Positions 1 through 18,752 of a stretch of DNA of 64,000 bases are shown here, one piece after another. The first letter of the stretch is position 1; each line of letters begins with the position of its first letter. Both the position numbers and the translations under genes were made by a program. The DNA lies in NCBI GenBank assembly GCA_036172665.1, contig CM069870.1, positions 29,176,001-29,240,000 of the forward strand, given 5' to 3'. This stretch comes from Prosopocoilus inquinatus. Its lineage: Eukaryota > Arthropoda > Insecta > Coleoptera > Lucanidae. The notes beneath the pieces are model-generated. The model had not been told where the DNA came from, made no database searches, and was given only the letters and a program-made list of their open reading frames with translations.

Positions 1-406
1 AACACGATACGCTGATAAAAAATATAACGTTCCATTTAGAAAAGTTGAAAACAATTGAAGATCTCGAAAATCTGAGTCATAGTCATTTGAAGTTAGCTAT
101 TGTAGCCATTTCCCGTGAACACCAAGATTTTGTTACTAAATCGTTCCTAAAATAGTAGGCTTTGGGAGATGATATTTTAGAGACATAATTAATTTAACAT
201 CTTGAACGCGATGCGATGATAAAAAACCTAACATTCCATAAAAAAAAGTTGAAAACAATTGAAAATCTCGAAAACCTGATTGTCATTTATTTTTCCGAAA
301 GTACCATAAAAACGAGGAGGAAGGGTCCTAAAATATTTCTAATTTAAGTTACTTCGTAAAAATACAAATAAGAAAGTTAGCTATTGTAGCGGCTTCCCAT
401 GAACAT
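1..406. repeat. Two diverged direct copies of an unidentified repeat
   Basis: The stretch at about 5-85 (GATACGCTGATAAAAAATAT onwards) recurs at about 208-285 with roughly 85 percent similarity. A downstream segment, GTTAGCTATTGTAGC followed by CCCRTGAACA, occurs at about 97-125 and again at about 374-406. This is a degraded tandem or segmental duplication of a repeat that enters the window from the left. No reading frame is preserved. Confidence 0.5.
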
Positions 407-494
407 CCTGTATGTACTGTAGCAAGCAATAAATTTTGGTCGTCACTGTCAAATAAAACGTCAGTTTCAATTCCGCAAATTACAAATTTTCATA

Positions 495-590
495 TAAATT
501 TGTTTTATTTTGCTGCGCCCACCTTTGAAGACTTACGCGCTCCCCTACGGGGGCGCGCCCCACAGTTTGGGAAACGCAGTCTTAAACGAA
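495..590. mobile_element. Possible terminus of a decayed hAT-like element
   Basis: The GC-rich patch GGGGCGCGCCCCACAGTTTG followed by GGAAACGCAG resembles the CAGNGGTTCCCAAACTG-type terminal repeats of many hAT elements, read from the inside out. No partner terminus or 8-bp duplication was found, so only a relic is claimed. Confidence 0.25.
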
Positions 591-599
591 AGGCCACCG

Positions 600-900
600 A
601 AATAACTTTTCTCAGATATTCGAAGATATCTCAAAAACCGTTACATTTAAATATAGGGAAGCCTTAGCAACTCTTGCATAGAATAACGTGTTGAATCAGA
701 ATTTGTAATAAAAGATATAGCATTCTATTTAAAATAAGAAAGTTAATGGCGACTTCCGGTATAACCGGAAGTGATATAAAAGTGAAAATATTTTCTTCTA
801 CAAGACCATTTCCTCCTAGGGCAGTGTGTTAATTTTCACAATATTTGTATGTTCCTTTCCCCGAAAACTTTTAACAGGCCATTCAACTTGGGAGACCCTG
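600..900. repeat. Relic of the GACTTCCGGT foldback family
   Basis: The run AAATAAGAAAGTTAATGGCG followed by ACTTCCGGTATAACCGGAAG is the same sequence as in the arms of the foldback element at 18.75-20.54 kb, so this is an eroded arm of that family. A shorter relative (ACTTCCGGTTTCGCCGGAAG) lies at about 10775-10800. Confidence 0.45.
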
Positions 901-1206
901 TATTTCGAAATAATCTCGTAACCAGCAGTTCTTGCTTCTTTATTTGATAATAATTTTTAATTGTGTAATGTTTGGTAAGAATATTCCAAGTTTATCCCAT
1001 GTAGGTACATACTAGACACAAAATACACAGACGTTGCAGATGTGAATAAATAAATTCGTATGCCTGTAATTATTTAATCCTTATCAAAGATTTTTGTTTG
1101 AAAAGGCTATGATAAGAAGATACGTATAAATCTTCGCTTATCTCACCTGGTTTTATATAGGCATCGTGTATTGGTTTGTTTATAATAGTTAAAAAGAAAG
1201 AAAAAC

Positions 1207-1266
1207 ATGTACCCCTATTACGAACCAGACTGGAGTGTTTTACCCCCGGAGCTCAACAGAAGGTAG
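1207..1266 (+). CDS. Candidate small ORF or first coding exon (19 codons)
   Basis: The ATG follows AAAAAC, a good insect initiation context, and opens a short frame rich in Tyr, Pro, Trp and Glu (MYPYYEPDWS then VLPPELNRR) ending at TAG 1264-1266. The composition looks like protein rather than random AT-rich DNA, and the segment WSVLPPEL recalls the start of F-box domains. The end, AG followed by GTAGAA, could also be a splice donor, making this the first exon of an unseen gene. No continuation was located. This is an inference from one short frame. Confidence 0.22.
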   Translation: MYPYYEPDWSVLPPELNRR

Positions 1267-1497
1267 AAAAAGAATTTGTGAAACGTCTGCTGCTTTTGCT
1301 TTAGCTATTGTATTCGTTTAAGCATTAAATGATGTGCAATTTATTGTTTTTTTATGTAATTGTTTACTTATATTCAAGAATTCAAAGTGAGTTATTTAAA
1401 TGCAACGCTATAATCGATGATTTGCAGCAAGGCTTACTGAATGATTCATAATTTGTAATTAAAACAATTGCTATTCAAAAAAAAACACTTCTCAGGT

Positions 1498-1700
1498 AGA
1501 CGTCGACATGACGTGACGTCACAAGCCGGCCATATTGCAAATGTTTAGTTGTCAAAGAAGTCGGTATGGGATGGTCTAAAAAATATTTGTAATTGTAGGA
1601 ATTAATTTTGCCACGTTTTTTAATTTTTATAGCCGATCTTTTAGTTTTGGTGAGTGTTCGTTTTGGCCAGTAAGTAGGAATTGTTTACGCTGTGTTCCTA
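1498..1700 (+). promoter_or_regulatory. Probable promoter region of the AP-1 gamma gene
   Basis: About 220-420 bp upstream of the first in-frame ATG lies a locally GC-rich patch with two TGACGT half sites, the second a full CRE-like TGACGTCA, and GGCCATATTG, a YY1-like core. No TATA box stands at a convincing distance, which would fit a housekeeping gene. Start sites cannot be placed from sequence alone. Confidence 0.3.
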
Positions 1701-1918
1701 CTTGCACACCTGTCATAATTACATAGACACATACAGGTGACTATTATCAATAAATAATTGATTAAATTGATTATTTTAACACTATTTACTCTGCTTTCAT
1801 TGATTAAAAACGGTTTTCTAGTGTTTAAATCGAATTATTTACCTAAAATTTCTGTGTGATCGTTAATTCATATTAACCTGTATTTTTGCTGTGTTGCTCT
1901 ACTGTGTGATATCTCGTC

Positions 1919-10097
<8,179 letters not shown>

Positions 10098-10106
10098 CAG
10101 TAGATA

Positions 10107-10112
10107 AATAAA
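10107..10112 (+). other. Polyadenylation signal just after the AP-1 gamma stop
   Basis: AATAAA lies 10 bp beyond the TGA. Further AATAAA-type hexamers occur at about 10512 and 10640, so a longer AT-rich 3' UTR ending near 10.66 kb is equally possible; the 10.1-10.66 kb segment shows no other feature. Confidence 0.45.
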
Positions 10113-11086
10113 GTTCATGGAAAGTGACATAAGTTTGATAATGTGCCCGTTTTTCTTTCCGAATGGACACAATCACAGAAAAGATTTATATATATGAATA
10201 TAAATATATAATTTTTTCTATTTTTAGATTTAGTTTTTTTAGTGAGATACTGTAAATATATTATTATAAACAATGATACTTAATTATATATGAGGCCTTT
10301 TGTAATTTTTATCCCTATTTAATTTTTGTTCACACATAAATTAACATTACAGGCCATATCCTACCTTATTATTTTTGGTCTTTAATCAATTCATTATTTT
10401 TTTAGTGGTTGATTAATTGCTGTTTTATTGTAATCACCTTTAATTTAACTTGCTTGTTATGTTTATATATTTATCATGTTATTTGCGTCCATCATTAGAT
10501 TAAATAATGTAAATAAATTAATGCGTGTGTTATTTTTCTTGACCATGAACAATAGATAATATGTACATTGGTTGATTAAGAGAAATGTAAATGATACTCT
10601 TTTTAAAAGCTAAACAATATGATTTTTCCGATTAATCTAATAAAAAGTTTTAATTGTTATGAAAATTAACAGATCTTCATGCGTTTACTTTATTACAATT
10701 TTTATTTTTTACAGAAAATTCGGGAACGATAAATAAAAAGCTGTATTTTCCGACATACCACTGGCAATCGTAGGACTTCCGGTTTCGCCGGAAGTGATAT
10801 CAATTTTCGCCGGCGCCATATATATTTTCTACAGATTATTATCAGTCCAAGTGATTCATACTTGGTAGTTTTGGTTTCTATAACAAGGAAGAAATAGTTT
10901 TGTTTTTTTAATTTGCAAAGTTATGAATCGTGAATTTTCATTCTAATTCCAAAAAGCCACTCTTGATTGCATTTTGGATTTTTAACATTTTTACATGTGA
11001 AATTTGAATTAGGTCGTAGCTTATTTTCACTCAATTATTTTGATTTTGTTTTGTTAGGTTATATTTGTCAACGCTTTGTTGACGTG

Positions 11087-11272
11087 CGTCTACACTAAGC
11101 TCAGTGTGGGCCCCAATAAAGAGAAATTAATGCGGAGCGTAACGTTTATTTCAGTTTTATTGGTTGCTGGTAATTAATATTGCTACTAGAAACCAATAAT
11201 AACTAAAATAAACATTACACTTCGCGTTAATTTCGCACCACCGGGACCCCCACTCAGATAAGCACTTTGTGC
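11087..11272. mobile_element. MITE with long inverted arms
   Basis: Two arms of about 80 bp face each other across about 25 bp. The left holds GGGCCCCAATAAAGAGAAAT and AACGTTTATTTCAGTTTTAT; the right, reversed, holds matching GAAATTAACGCG and AATGTTTATTTTAGTTATTA. It could fold into a hairpin. Superfamily unknown, and no open frame is present. Confidence 0.45.
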
Positions 11273-11809
11273 AGTTTTTAGTAATAAAAAAATTAACAAA
11301 TTATGAGCTTCAGTAGTAATCATAGTTTACCGGCGCCGCATAGTGGTCTAGAATGATTAGTGCGAAATAATTCGAGAAATTAAGTTTTCATATATCACGT
11401 AAATGAAAATAATTTTGTTAATAAACATCACAAAGAATATGAAAAAAATATAGGTTTGCATAAATATTGTTTTAATTCTGAATAAGCGATTGTCAAACTT
11501 ATTTTATTAAATCGTCATTCGTGTTGTCATCAGTCGTCTTTGAAATATCTTGGTTTTTAAAGTTATCTATGTTTATTTCTGTTGTGTTACATTTTTTGCA
11601 ATAAAAAAAAATGAAATTGGCGTCCTGTTTGTTAAATTTTGGAAAACGTGGTATTTGATCGGTTTTTTTTTTAATAGGACAAACAAATTAATTTTAAATC
11701 ATTCAGCTGACTAGTTTCGGTTTTATTTTAAACCTTCATCGAAGCCTAAAAAAAGGTAACAGTGAGAATCTATCAACTAAGAATTTAAAATATATATATA
11801 GTTTATATA

Positions 11810-12049
11810 AAAATTTTGTGCAAATCGTTTTTGAATGCAGTGAAAACCTCGAGCAGCCTCTGGACAGCTGTTTCAGCCCTGCTTGGGGCTTCTTCAGCAG
11901 AGACGTAGCTCGACATTCCCACTGCAGACCAAAAACGACTTGCCCAATTTATTCGCAAATGCGATGTAAGAATGATGAACAGCTTTTTGACCTGACATTG
12001 CAATGTCAGGTCAAAAAGCGATAGTAAGATGTCGCTATTTTATCTGTTC
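11810..12049 (-). mobile_element. Hammerhead-ribozyme element, copy 1 (12-bp duplication)
   Basis: Flanked by ATAGTTTATATA at 11798-11809 and 12050-12061. The 240-bp insert has the ribozyme on the minus strand at 11858-11902. Its other end is the conserved terminus GCGATAGTAAGATGTCGCTA followed by TTTTATCTGTTC, which contains a short palindrome (TGACATTGCAATGTCA). It is inserted within the Penelope-like element. Confidence 0.7.
11858..11902 (-). ncRNA. Hammerhead ribozyme motif, type I, core with one change
   Basis: Read on the minus strand: stem I strand CTCTG, core CTGAAGA (consensus CUGAUGA), stem II AGCCC with GGGCT, GAAA, palindromic stem III ACAGCTGT, cleavage-site C, then stem I partner CAGAG. 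The short self-complementary stem III implies activity as a dimer. The U-to-A change in the core probably weakens or abolishes cleavage. Confidence 0.6.
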
Positions 12050-12081
12050 ATAGTTTATATAGTTTATATAGTTTATAAAAT

Positions 12082-12568
12082 AAATTGTATGGGGTGTGAT
12101 TCCTCTTATATTGGCCAAACTAAACAAAAACTATGCCATTGAATGAGAAATCATAAATATGATTGTAATCCATCTCAACAATCAAAATCCGAAAAAACCG
12201 CTCTATCTACTCATCATTTTTCCACAGGACATACGTTCGATTTTGACAATGTTAAGATTTTAGAAAAATTTACTACTACTATACTATTTATATATACTAT
12301 TTACTGCTGCAATGTCAGGTCAAAAAGCGATAGTAAGATGTCGCTATTTTATCTGTTCGTTAAGATTTTAGATTATGAACCGGTTTTTACAAAAAGATTA
12401 ATTTCTGAAATGATTCATATAAAGAATAATAAAAATTCTATAAATTTAAGAACGGACACAAAATTTAAGTATCATTTACCACAACCTTATCAAGTATCAC
12501 ACTGTCAATCGGTTGTAAATTCTTTTCTTTTAGGTTCAATACTTGGGGAATTTCACTCTAACCTATAA
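12082..12568 (+). pseudogene. GIY-YIG endonuclease domain of a Penelope-like element, interrupted
   Basis: The frame reads CMGCDSSYIGQTKQKLCH, an in-frame stop, MRNHKYDC and then FSTGHTFDFDNVKILE. This matches PLE GIY-YIG domains: Cys pair, YIGQT, a basic/His segment and the STGH-F-F-VKIL strand. A 95-bp hammerhead-element fragment is inserted at 12264 with a 13-bp duplication. The frame resumes as PVFTKRLISEMIHIKNNKNS and ends IN-LRTD, the usual C-terminus. The N-terminal reverse-transcriptase domain is not present. Nonfunctional. Confidence 0.7.
12264..12358 (-). mobile_element. Hammerhead-element fragment, copy 2 (13-bp duplication)
   Basis: GTTAAGATTTTAG occurs at 12251-12263 and again at 12359-12371. 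The 95-bp insert keeps the conserved terminus (CAATGTCAGGTCAAAAAGCG through TTTTATCTGTTC) but has lost the ribozyme; an AT-rich filler replaces it. It interrupts the GIY-YIG frame. Confidence 0.65.
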
Positions 12569-12830
12569 GTTGGTTAACCTGTCGCGTTGCTGAGTAAAAA
12601 CCAGCTTCGTTGTCATTTGGCGTACGTTTTCTAACGTTACTTTTAATTCTGTTTTACCTTTAATCATTTATTGTGAATCGTTTCAAAAAACATCCCATAC
12701 TGATGAACTTTTGTTTTAAAATGTTTTAATAAGACCGTAAGTGTTTACATTTTGTATCTACCAGTCTTAGACTGACCGTTGTTTTTTCTCTTTTTTTACA
12801 GCGGCTTGTATCGGTAAATTTCACCCCAAA

Positions 12831-13626
12831 TCATTCAATGGTTTGTAGTTATCGTTTTGTTAATCAGAGGTAAAAATGTTTTTTTAAATTCTTCATTCAA
12901 TGGTTTGTAGTTATCGTTTTGTTAATCAGAGGTAAAAATGTTTTTTTAAATTCTTCATTCAATGGTTTGTAGTTATCGTTTTGTTAATCAGAGGTAAAAA
13001 TGTTTTTTAAATTCTTCATTCAATGGTTTGTAGTTATCGTTTTGTTAATCAGAGGTAAAAATGTTTTTTAAATTCTTCATTCAATGGTTTGTAGTTATCG
13101 TTTTGTTAATCAGAGGTAAAAATGTTTTTTAAATTCTTCATTCAATGGTTTGTAGTTATCGTTTTGTTAATCAGAGGTAAAAATGTTTTTTAAATTCTTC
13201 ATTCAATGGTTTGTAGTTATCATTTTGTTAATCAGAGGTAAAAATGTTTTTTAAATTCTTCATTCAATGGTTTGTAGTTATCGTTTTGTTAATCAGAGGT
13301 AAAAATGTTTTTTAAATTCTTCATTCAATGGTTTGTAGTTATCGTTTTGTTAATCAGAGGTAAAAATGTTTTTTAAATTCTTCATTCAATGGTTTGTAGT
13401 TATCGTTTTGTTAATCAGAGGTAAAAATGTTTTTTAAATTCTTCATTCAATGGTTTGTAGTTATCGTTTTGTTAATCAGAGGTAAAAATGTTTTTTAAAT
13501 TCTTCATTCAATGGTTTGTAGTTATCGTTTTGTTAATCAGAGGTAAAAATGTTTTTTAAATTCTTCATTCAATGGTTTGTAGTTATCGTTTTGTTAATCA
13601 GAGGTAAAAATGTTTTTTAAATTCTT
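12831..13626. repeat. Satellite-like tandem array, 13 copies of a 61-62-bp unit
   Basis: The unit contains CATTCAATGGTTTGTAGTTA and GTTAATCAGAGGTAAAAATG followed by a T-run. Unit starts (AATGG) fall at 12837, 12899, 12961 and then every 61 bp to 13571. The first two intervals are 62 bp because of an extra T. Copies are otherwise nearly identical (one G-to-A change near 13225), which suggests recent expansion or gene conversion. The array sits inside the PLE just before its right terminal repeat. It has no palindromic repeats or spacers. Confidence 0.95.
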
Positions 13627-13777
13627 AGTTGATAGATTGTCACTGTTACCTTTTTTAAGGCTCCGATGAAGGTTTAAAATTAAACCGAAACTAGTCGGCT
13701 GAATGATTTAAAATTAATTTGTTTGTCCTATTAAAAAAACCCGATCAAATACCACGTTTTCCAAAATTTTTTGCAAT

Positions 13778-15024
13778 GATAATCATATACTGAATATGTA
13801 ATACATTTGTTACTATTCTGTCTTCAATGTAAATATTTTTTTGGCTTGCCAAATTACTTGCACGTCAAACAAAAATAATTTCAGAAATTAAGTGGACCCA
13901 CAAAAAAAGGCAGATGTTTGCAGATGTGGAAATGTATATTTTTAAGATCAATGTATATTCAAAATTCATTATTAAAAAAAATTAAAGTGCAACTATGTGC
14001 AACTTACTTATTTTTAATTTTTTTTTTGAGGTGCACTACAACTGTTAAGCACACGGACTTGCTATGAAAAAAAAATATTGGAAGAGATCTGAACTCTTTT
14101 CTCAACTGAAACAAATATATTATTAAATGAAATAAAAATCTTAACTTACAGGTGCCTATTACATGCCTCGGAACCCCCGCTCTGCATGTATAATTAGGGT
14201 TTCCTCTATTAAATTATTTTAAATCTATGATTTTAAAAATTAAATAGACTCACAAAAAGGTAGGTCTCTGCAGATTTTGATATTTCCTTTTTTATGATTA
14301 ATGCATATTCAGAATACAATATTTAAGAAAGTAAATGCGTCTATGCGCGACTTTCCAAATAATTTTATTTTTTTTTAGGAACGCGCATCACTAAACATAA
14401 CCAATATTATAACTACATTTACATAGACCAGCTTGAAGGATGTTAAGAACAGGAATATTTGAAGTGATCAGAACTCTTTAATTAAAATAAATATATTATT
14501 AAATAAAAAAAAAAACAATTTTCGATTTTTAATTAGGTTCCGTAGAAAAATTGATGTACCACAAATAAAATATATGGTTCATGTGTAAAATTAGTTTTTA
14601 TTTTTAAATGAATAAAACATGTGCATGAAGAATTAATTTTATTAATTTAAAGTATTATTAACCTTCTCTAAGAAAAGAACTGCAAAATTCGTTTTCATAG
14701 TTATTTAATTTAGGAAAGAATTAGTTTTTACTTATGCTTATATTTATTTTATTTACCTAATGCAGTTGATCTTTTCAATTACATTTGTGTTTTGTATTCT
14801 TTTTAGGGGTGGGGGGGGGATAGAAACACCCTAATAAATACCTAATCTATATGTATTTATACTGTTTACTTTTTAAAATATATTCTTATGACTGTTATGT
14901 GCGCCTCTGCGGTCTTTGCTGTAACTCTTAATACCCACTACGTTTTATCTACCGCTCACGTCAAGAGTTCTTTTTCTTTTTGACCAGGCATAGAACAAAG
15001 AGTATAATTTTTCTTGACTTATTA
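13778..15024. other. AT-rich spacer with weak internal duplication
   Basis: No gene recognised. A segment near 13890-14130 (CACAAAAAAAGGCAGATGTT, then AATAAATATATTATTAAAT-like ends) has a diverged direct relative near 14240-14510, so the spacer probably holds two old copies of one repeat. A run of nine G interrupts the AT-rich background near 14810. Confidence 0.3.
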
Positions 15025-15104
15025 GGTAGCAAATTCGCTTCAAATTGTCTATCCTACTGCAATGTCAGGTCAAAAAGCGATCGTAGGATGTCGCTGTTTT
15101 ATCT
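15025..15104 (-). mobile_element. Hammerhead-element terminal fragment, copy 3
   Basis: The segment TTATTAGGTAGCAAATTCGC through GATGTCGCTGTTTTATCTGT matches the outer arm of the copy at 45.3-45.8 kb and the end of the copy at 39.8 kb. The ribozyme part is missing and no flanking duplication is clear; a (TTA)n microsatellite starts right at the terminus. Confidence 0.5.
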
Positions 15105-15732
15105 GTTTATTATTATTATTATTATTATGTTTATTTATTAATCATAAGACTAACTACTCTATAGACTGGAATCGGGAAGGCTGAGAAATTCTGACAAGTT
15201 TCTGCGCTCCCTTGTGATTGGAATAAAAACTAATCTTGTTGAGCAGGTGGCCTACTACATATGTATATGATTTAATATTTGCTTTCAATCAGAGGCATCC
15301 ATGAATAACTTAGTAAATCAAAATGACACTTTTGACTTACCTTGTTATTTATGAAATGCCTTTCTGTGTAAGAACTCAAAAATATACATAGCTTCACAAA
15401 TTTATATTTTAAGTGCTTTTCTTTTACATAAAAAAGCAGTTTCAAATTTTTCAGGGGCTGTAAGCTCCATATTCCTGAACATATGACGTTACACATCAAT
15501 CATTTCATTGAATAAGTAGCTCTGAACTACCTCAATTTTTGTGCTCCGAGGTGTCACAGCTTCAAAATTGTGGTCATCATCTGGATGTATTGTGGCTAAA
15601 AAGTTGATGATGCTCTCTCTTCTGACATTCGATATTTCGTCGCGTCAGTCAGAAATCATTTTTCTGCGTAAAGCTACCAATGATCTGGTATGGGTTGGAT
15701 TAAATATAGAGTGAGAGGTATCGCGACGAACA

Positions 15733-16563
15733 TTAGAGAGAGAGAAAACTAGCCTCGATCAGCTGAGTTGGGGCAAAACGTCAAAATTAGTTTGACAATG
15801 TCAAAACGTGAAAACATTCGTTGTCTGTGCGTTTAGTCTGTTAGTTTTCAAATTGGATTTTGTGGCGTCGTTTTCTCGATTTTAAGTTATTTGAAGTGAC
15901 TTATCAAGTTTTTGTTTATTATTCAATTAAAGTTCAACATCCATTAATTTCGCTTTTAGTTTTCACGGGATGTTTTAAATTGATTTTGAATGTCATTTTA
16001 TTAGATTTTTAGTTTTATGTAAGTGACTATTTTACTCTAAAAAGATAAGCAGGTCTCTTAAATATCTTTTATTATAATATTTCAATAATCGCGTTAATAA
16101 AATGTAGAATACCTACTTGTTTCGCTGATGATTACATAAGTATGCGACAAAAAGATGTAAATGTATCCATCCACAGAGAGGGTAGACACATTTTAAAATT
16201 ACTTAAAATATTGAATATATTTCGTATTACACGCATGTGCAAATTGTAAAAATAGATTCGATAGTCTAATTTAAAATTGAAATATGAACTATAAATTACG
16301 AAGTTCATTAATTTTTGACAATTCGCTATTCAATCGCTTACTCGCCATGGCAACGGTGTTTGCAAACGCATTAAGCTTAGTTGAGATGCATTCCGAATAT
16401 GCAAAATATTTATTGCAATTTGTTTTTGATTGGTTAGTTTTTTTGTGTATCCGGATGCATCTGAACTAAGCTTTCATTTGCTCCAAACCACGTGGTATCG
16501 GCCATTTCTGATCTTTGTTACTCTTAGGGGATGCTCATATTATCTTTCTCTCTCTAATGTTAA
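15733..16563. mobile_element. Possible non-autonomous element with GA-rich inverted ends
   Basis: ACATTAGAGAGAGAGAAA at 15733 is matched in reverse by TTCTCTCTCTAATGT ending at 16563. Inside lies a smaller inverted pair (AAGCTTAGTTGAGATGCAT near 16374 against ATGCATCTGAACTAAGCTT near 16455). The ends are low in complexity, so the call is tentative. Confidence 0.3.
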
Positions 16564-17569
16564 AGCCGATGCAGTCCTATTCAAAATGACGCTAGACTCC
16601 ATCTAACCTTATTACATCATTGATAGCTACCAAGACGCAATATCAACAAAATTCTTAGCGATGGATTAACATTTGATAATTGTGAAATTCTCGATTTCTA
16701 ACCAAAACCTGAACTGGTCTTCTTCAGCGGCGCACAGAAAGGTTTGATTTCGATTCACTGCTACCGTTTATCGTTAAGTACAATTTCACGACACCATCTT
16801 TCTAAAATCACGTTTTCTAAAAAGGATGACTCAATATCTTCAATTTGAGGTTTTCATCTAAGTAAAACTTCTAAGACAACGTTTCACTGGGTCTGAGAAC
16901 ACTTTTAACAGAATCGTGCTTCTAATCTGTGACAGATGCTAAGTCGTATAAAAATAAAATTTATAGTTGGCGCTAGAATAACTTATTTTCCGGCTTCCAG
17001 TCAATAGAATTCTGTATTTACTAATTTTGGCCCTGTGCTGATTGGAATACGAACTAAAATTCTGGTTGAAGGTCGGCCATATAACTTACAAGGGTCTGTT
17101 ATTAATTTTTAACATGCGAGTCGCGTGCTCTTTATCCTCTTTACCAAACGAGAGCACATGAATTCGAAAAGAGCGAGCTGGTAGTATCCTTTCTCTTCGA
17201 CGTTTTGAATGTGGATGTCATAGAAGTTACAAAAAAGTTGCGTGTGTCCATTGGCTGTTGTGTTAAGCGCGCAACTAATATTGCCAAGAGAGGGAATATA
17301 CACCGTCAAGTTTCCCTAACATTCCAAATGCCAACGCCTGAAGACTTTATGAAACCACTACGGGCTAACTTGATAGTTATCAATGTGTAGGTAATTCAGT
17401 TCTTATTTAAAGCGTACCGTAATGATATATATAAAAAAAAAACAATTTTCTCAAAAATAAGTCGCTAGAGATTTTGATTATCTTAGTTCTGCTGGAAATG
17501 AGGAAAATAGTACACCTTAATTATGTAAAACCAAGTTTATTGTAAATACGCATGTACATAATAAAGTTT
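16564..17569. other. Unassigned sequence between repeats
   Basis: Short open frames exist on both strands near 17.1-17.4 kb but overlap each other and show no recognised motif. No repeat partner within the window was noticed. Confidence 0.3.
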
Positions 17570-17694
17570 TTAATAATTTATGCTCCCTACAATGTTCCGC
17601 TGGTACGTTCCTCTTATTATTCGACGTAGTTTCTCCATCAATAGCTGTCGTTCTTTGATTGCAGCGCATTTACCCTCTTGTGCAGATCGATAAG
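17570..17694 (-). CDS. Candidate 3'-terminal coding exon of an unidentified gene
   Basis: On the minus strand a pyrimidine-rich acceptor (TTTTATTTTCAG) leads into 41 codons rich in Lys, Arg, Glu and Leu (EGKCAAIKERQLLMEKLRRI then IRGTYQRNIVGSINY), closed by TAA at 17572-17570, with AATAAA 29 nt further on (17541-17536). The residue pattern suggests a helix or coiled coil. The phase would need an upstream exon ending in one base of a Gly/Ala-type GNN codon; none was recognised within the next few kilobases. The family is not recognised, and the exon status is inference from splice, stop and poly(A) signals occurring together. Confidence 0.35.
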
Positions 17695-18752
17695 CTGAAA
17701 ATAAAACTGGAAATGATATCCTGCAAAATTTAATATTAATGGCGCGGTGTAATCTAGTTATTGTAAAATTGACTTCAGATATGAGTACGTCAAATAAATT
17801 GTAATCTAATAATTTATGGCGCTAGTGACCTACTTATTTTACGACAAAAAATATTTTATGCATCGTTGGTTAGAATACATGGCGGGGAAGTTTTACGAAT
17901 AATTAAAATTCTGCACGCGTCTGTTCTCATTTACTAATCTCTCGTGTAATTTCAGATTGTGGCAACCATAACTCAGTTCAAAAATTTTGTACGTTATTCA
18001 AAATTAGGATTAATTATGATATTAATTATTTTTTCACTTTAATTTATTTTGGACATCAAAATATTCAAATACATGTCACGTCATAATTTGAGTCATAATT
18101 TTTAGAATGTCAAGACTATAATTTTGGCCTTATTTTTCATTTTTTTACTATTCTACTAAATAACTATTTTTGTATCTTTCAATGGCGAGCAGTAATCTTC
18201 AGAAACAGAGCTTTTAATACAAATTTTCTATGTTCGGGTTTGAAACTTACCAACCGGTATAATGGTAATAATGGTATATTTTTACGATAACTAATCAATG
18301 TGCCCTTGCGTTCTTTCAATACTTTAGAGATCACAAAGTTGTAAATTTTATAAGTGAAGGACGTTGAACATAAAGTTTAGGAAGACACGTAAATGCAAGT
18401 CGTCAGATAGTTTGTAACTCTTGCAATTGCATCGTAGTAAAGATGAGGAATATTTATTAGACCTTAACCTAGTAAAAGCTAACGCAAAATGCATTTTGTC
18501 AGGGGCAAATTTTATTTCCCGACGTCCTGTTCTCATTCTTATAAATAATATAAATAAAATTATTATAATAAAAATCTTCTTACGTTATTAAAATTTAAAA
18601 TTTTGTGAAACCCTTCTGTGTTTTCTAAAATGTCTTTTGCTTCTCGTTCTTACAATCAGAAAAGTTCCCATGTTTTCCAATTCCGTTTTTTTTTTAAATT
18701 TATTTTATTATTTATTTCACTACATCAGATGCATGAAACATTTTATATAATA
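17695..18752. other. AT-rich sequence, nothing recognised
   Basis: If the exon to its left is real, this would be intron. No coding segment or repeat was identified. Confidence 0.3.

Larger units (their letters stand above)
11603..13765 (+). mobile_element. Penelope-like element (PLE) copy with inverted terminal repeats
   Basis: A 12-bp direct repeat, ATTTTTTGCAAT, stands at 11591-11602 and 13766-13777. Inside it two inverted repeats of about 150 bp (11634-11786 and 13619-13770) contain GGAAAACGTGGTATTTGATC and the motif CCGAAACTAGTC. Between them lie a broken GIY-YIG coding region, two hammerhead-element insertions and a 61-bp tandem array. PLEs encode a reverse transcriptase fused to a GIY-YIG endonuclease and often have terminal repeats in either orientation; the reverse-transcriptase part is missing here. 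Assignment to PLE rests on the GIY-YIG tail and terminal-repeat layout. Confidence 0.65.

Noticed and set aside
11803..12024. Overlapping frames on both strands with apparent protein sequence (also at 38.4, 39.8 and 45.5 kb)
   Set aside because: They recur at every hammerhead-element copy because the palindromic element is open in several frames; frames are not preserved between copies.
12831..13626. Regularly spaced repeats that could suggest a CRISPR array
   Set aside because: The whole 61-bp unit repeats without variable spacers, and the context is an insect nuclear genome; it is a simple tandem satellite.
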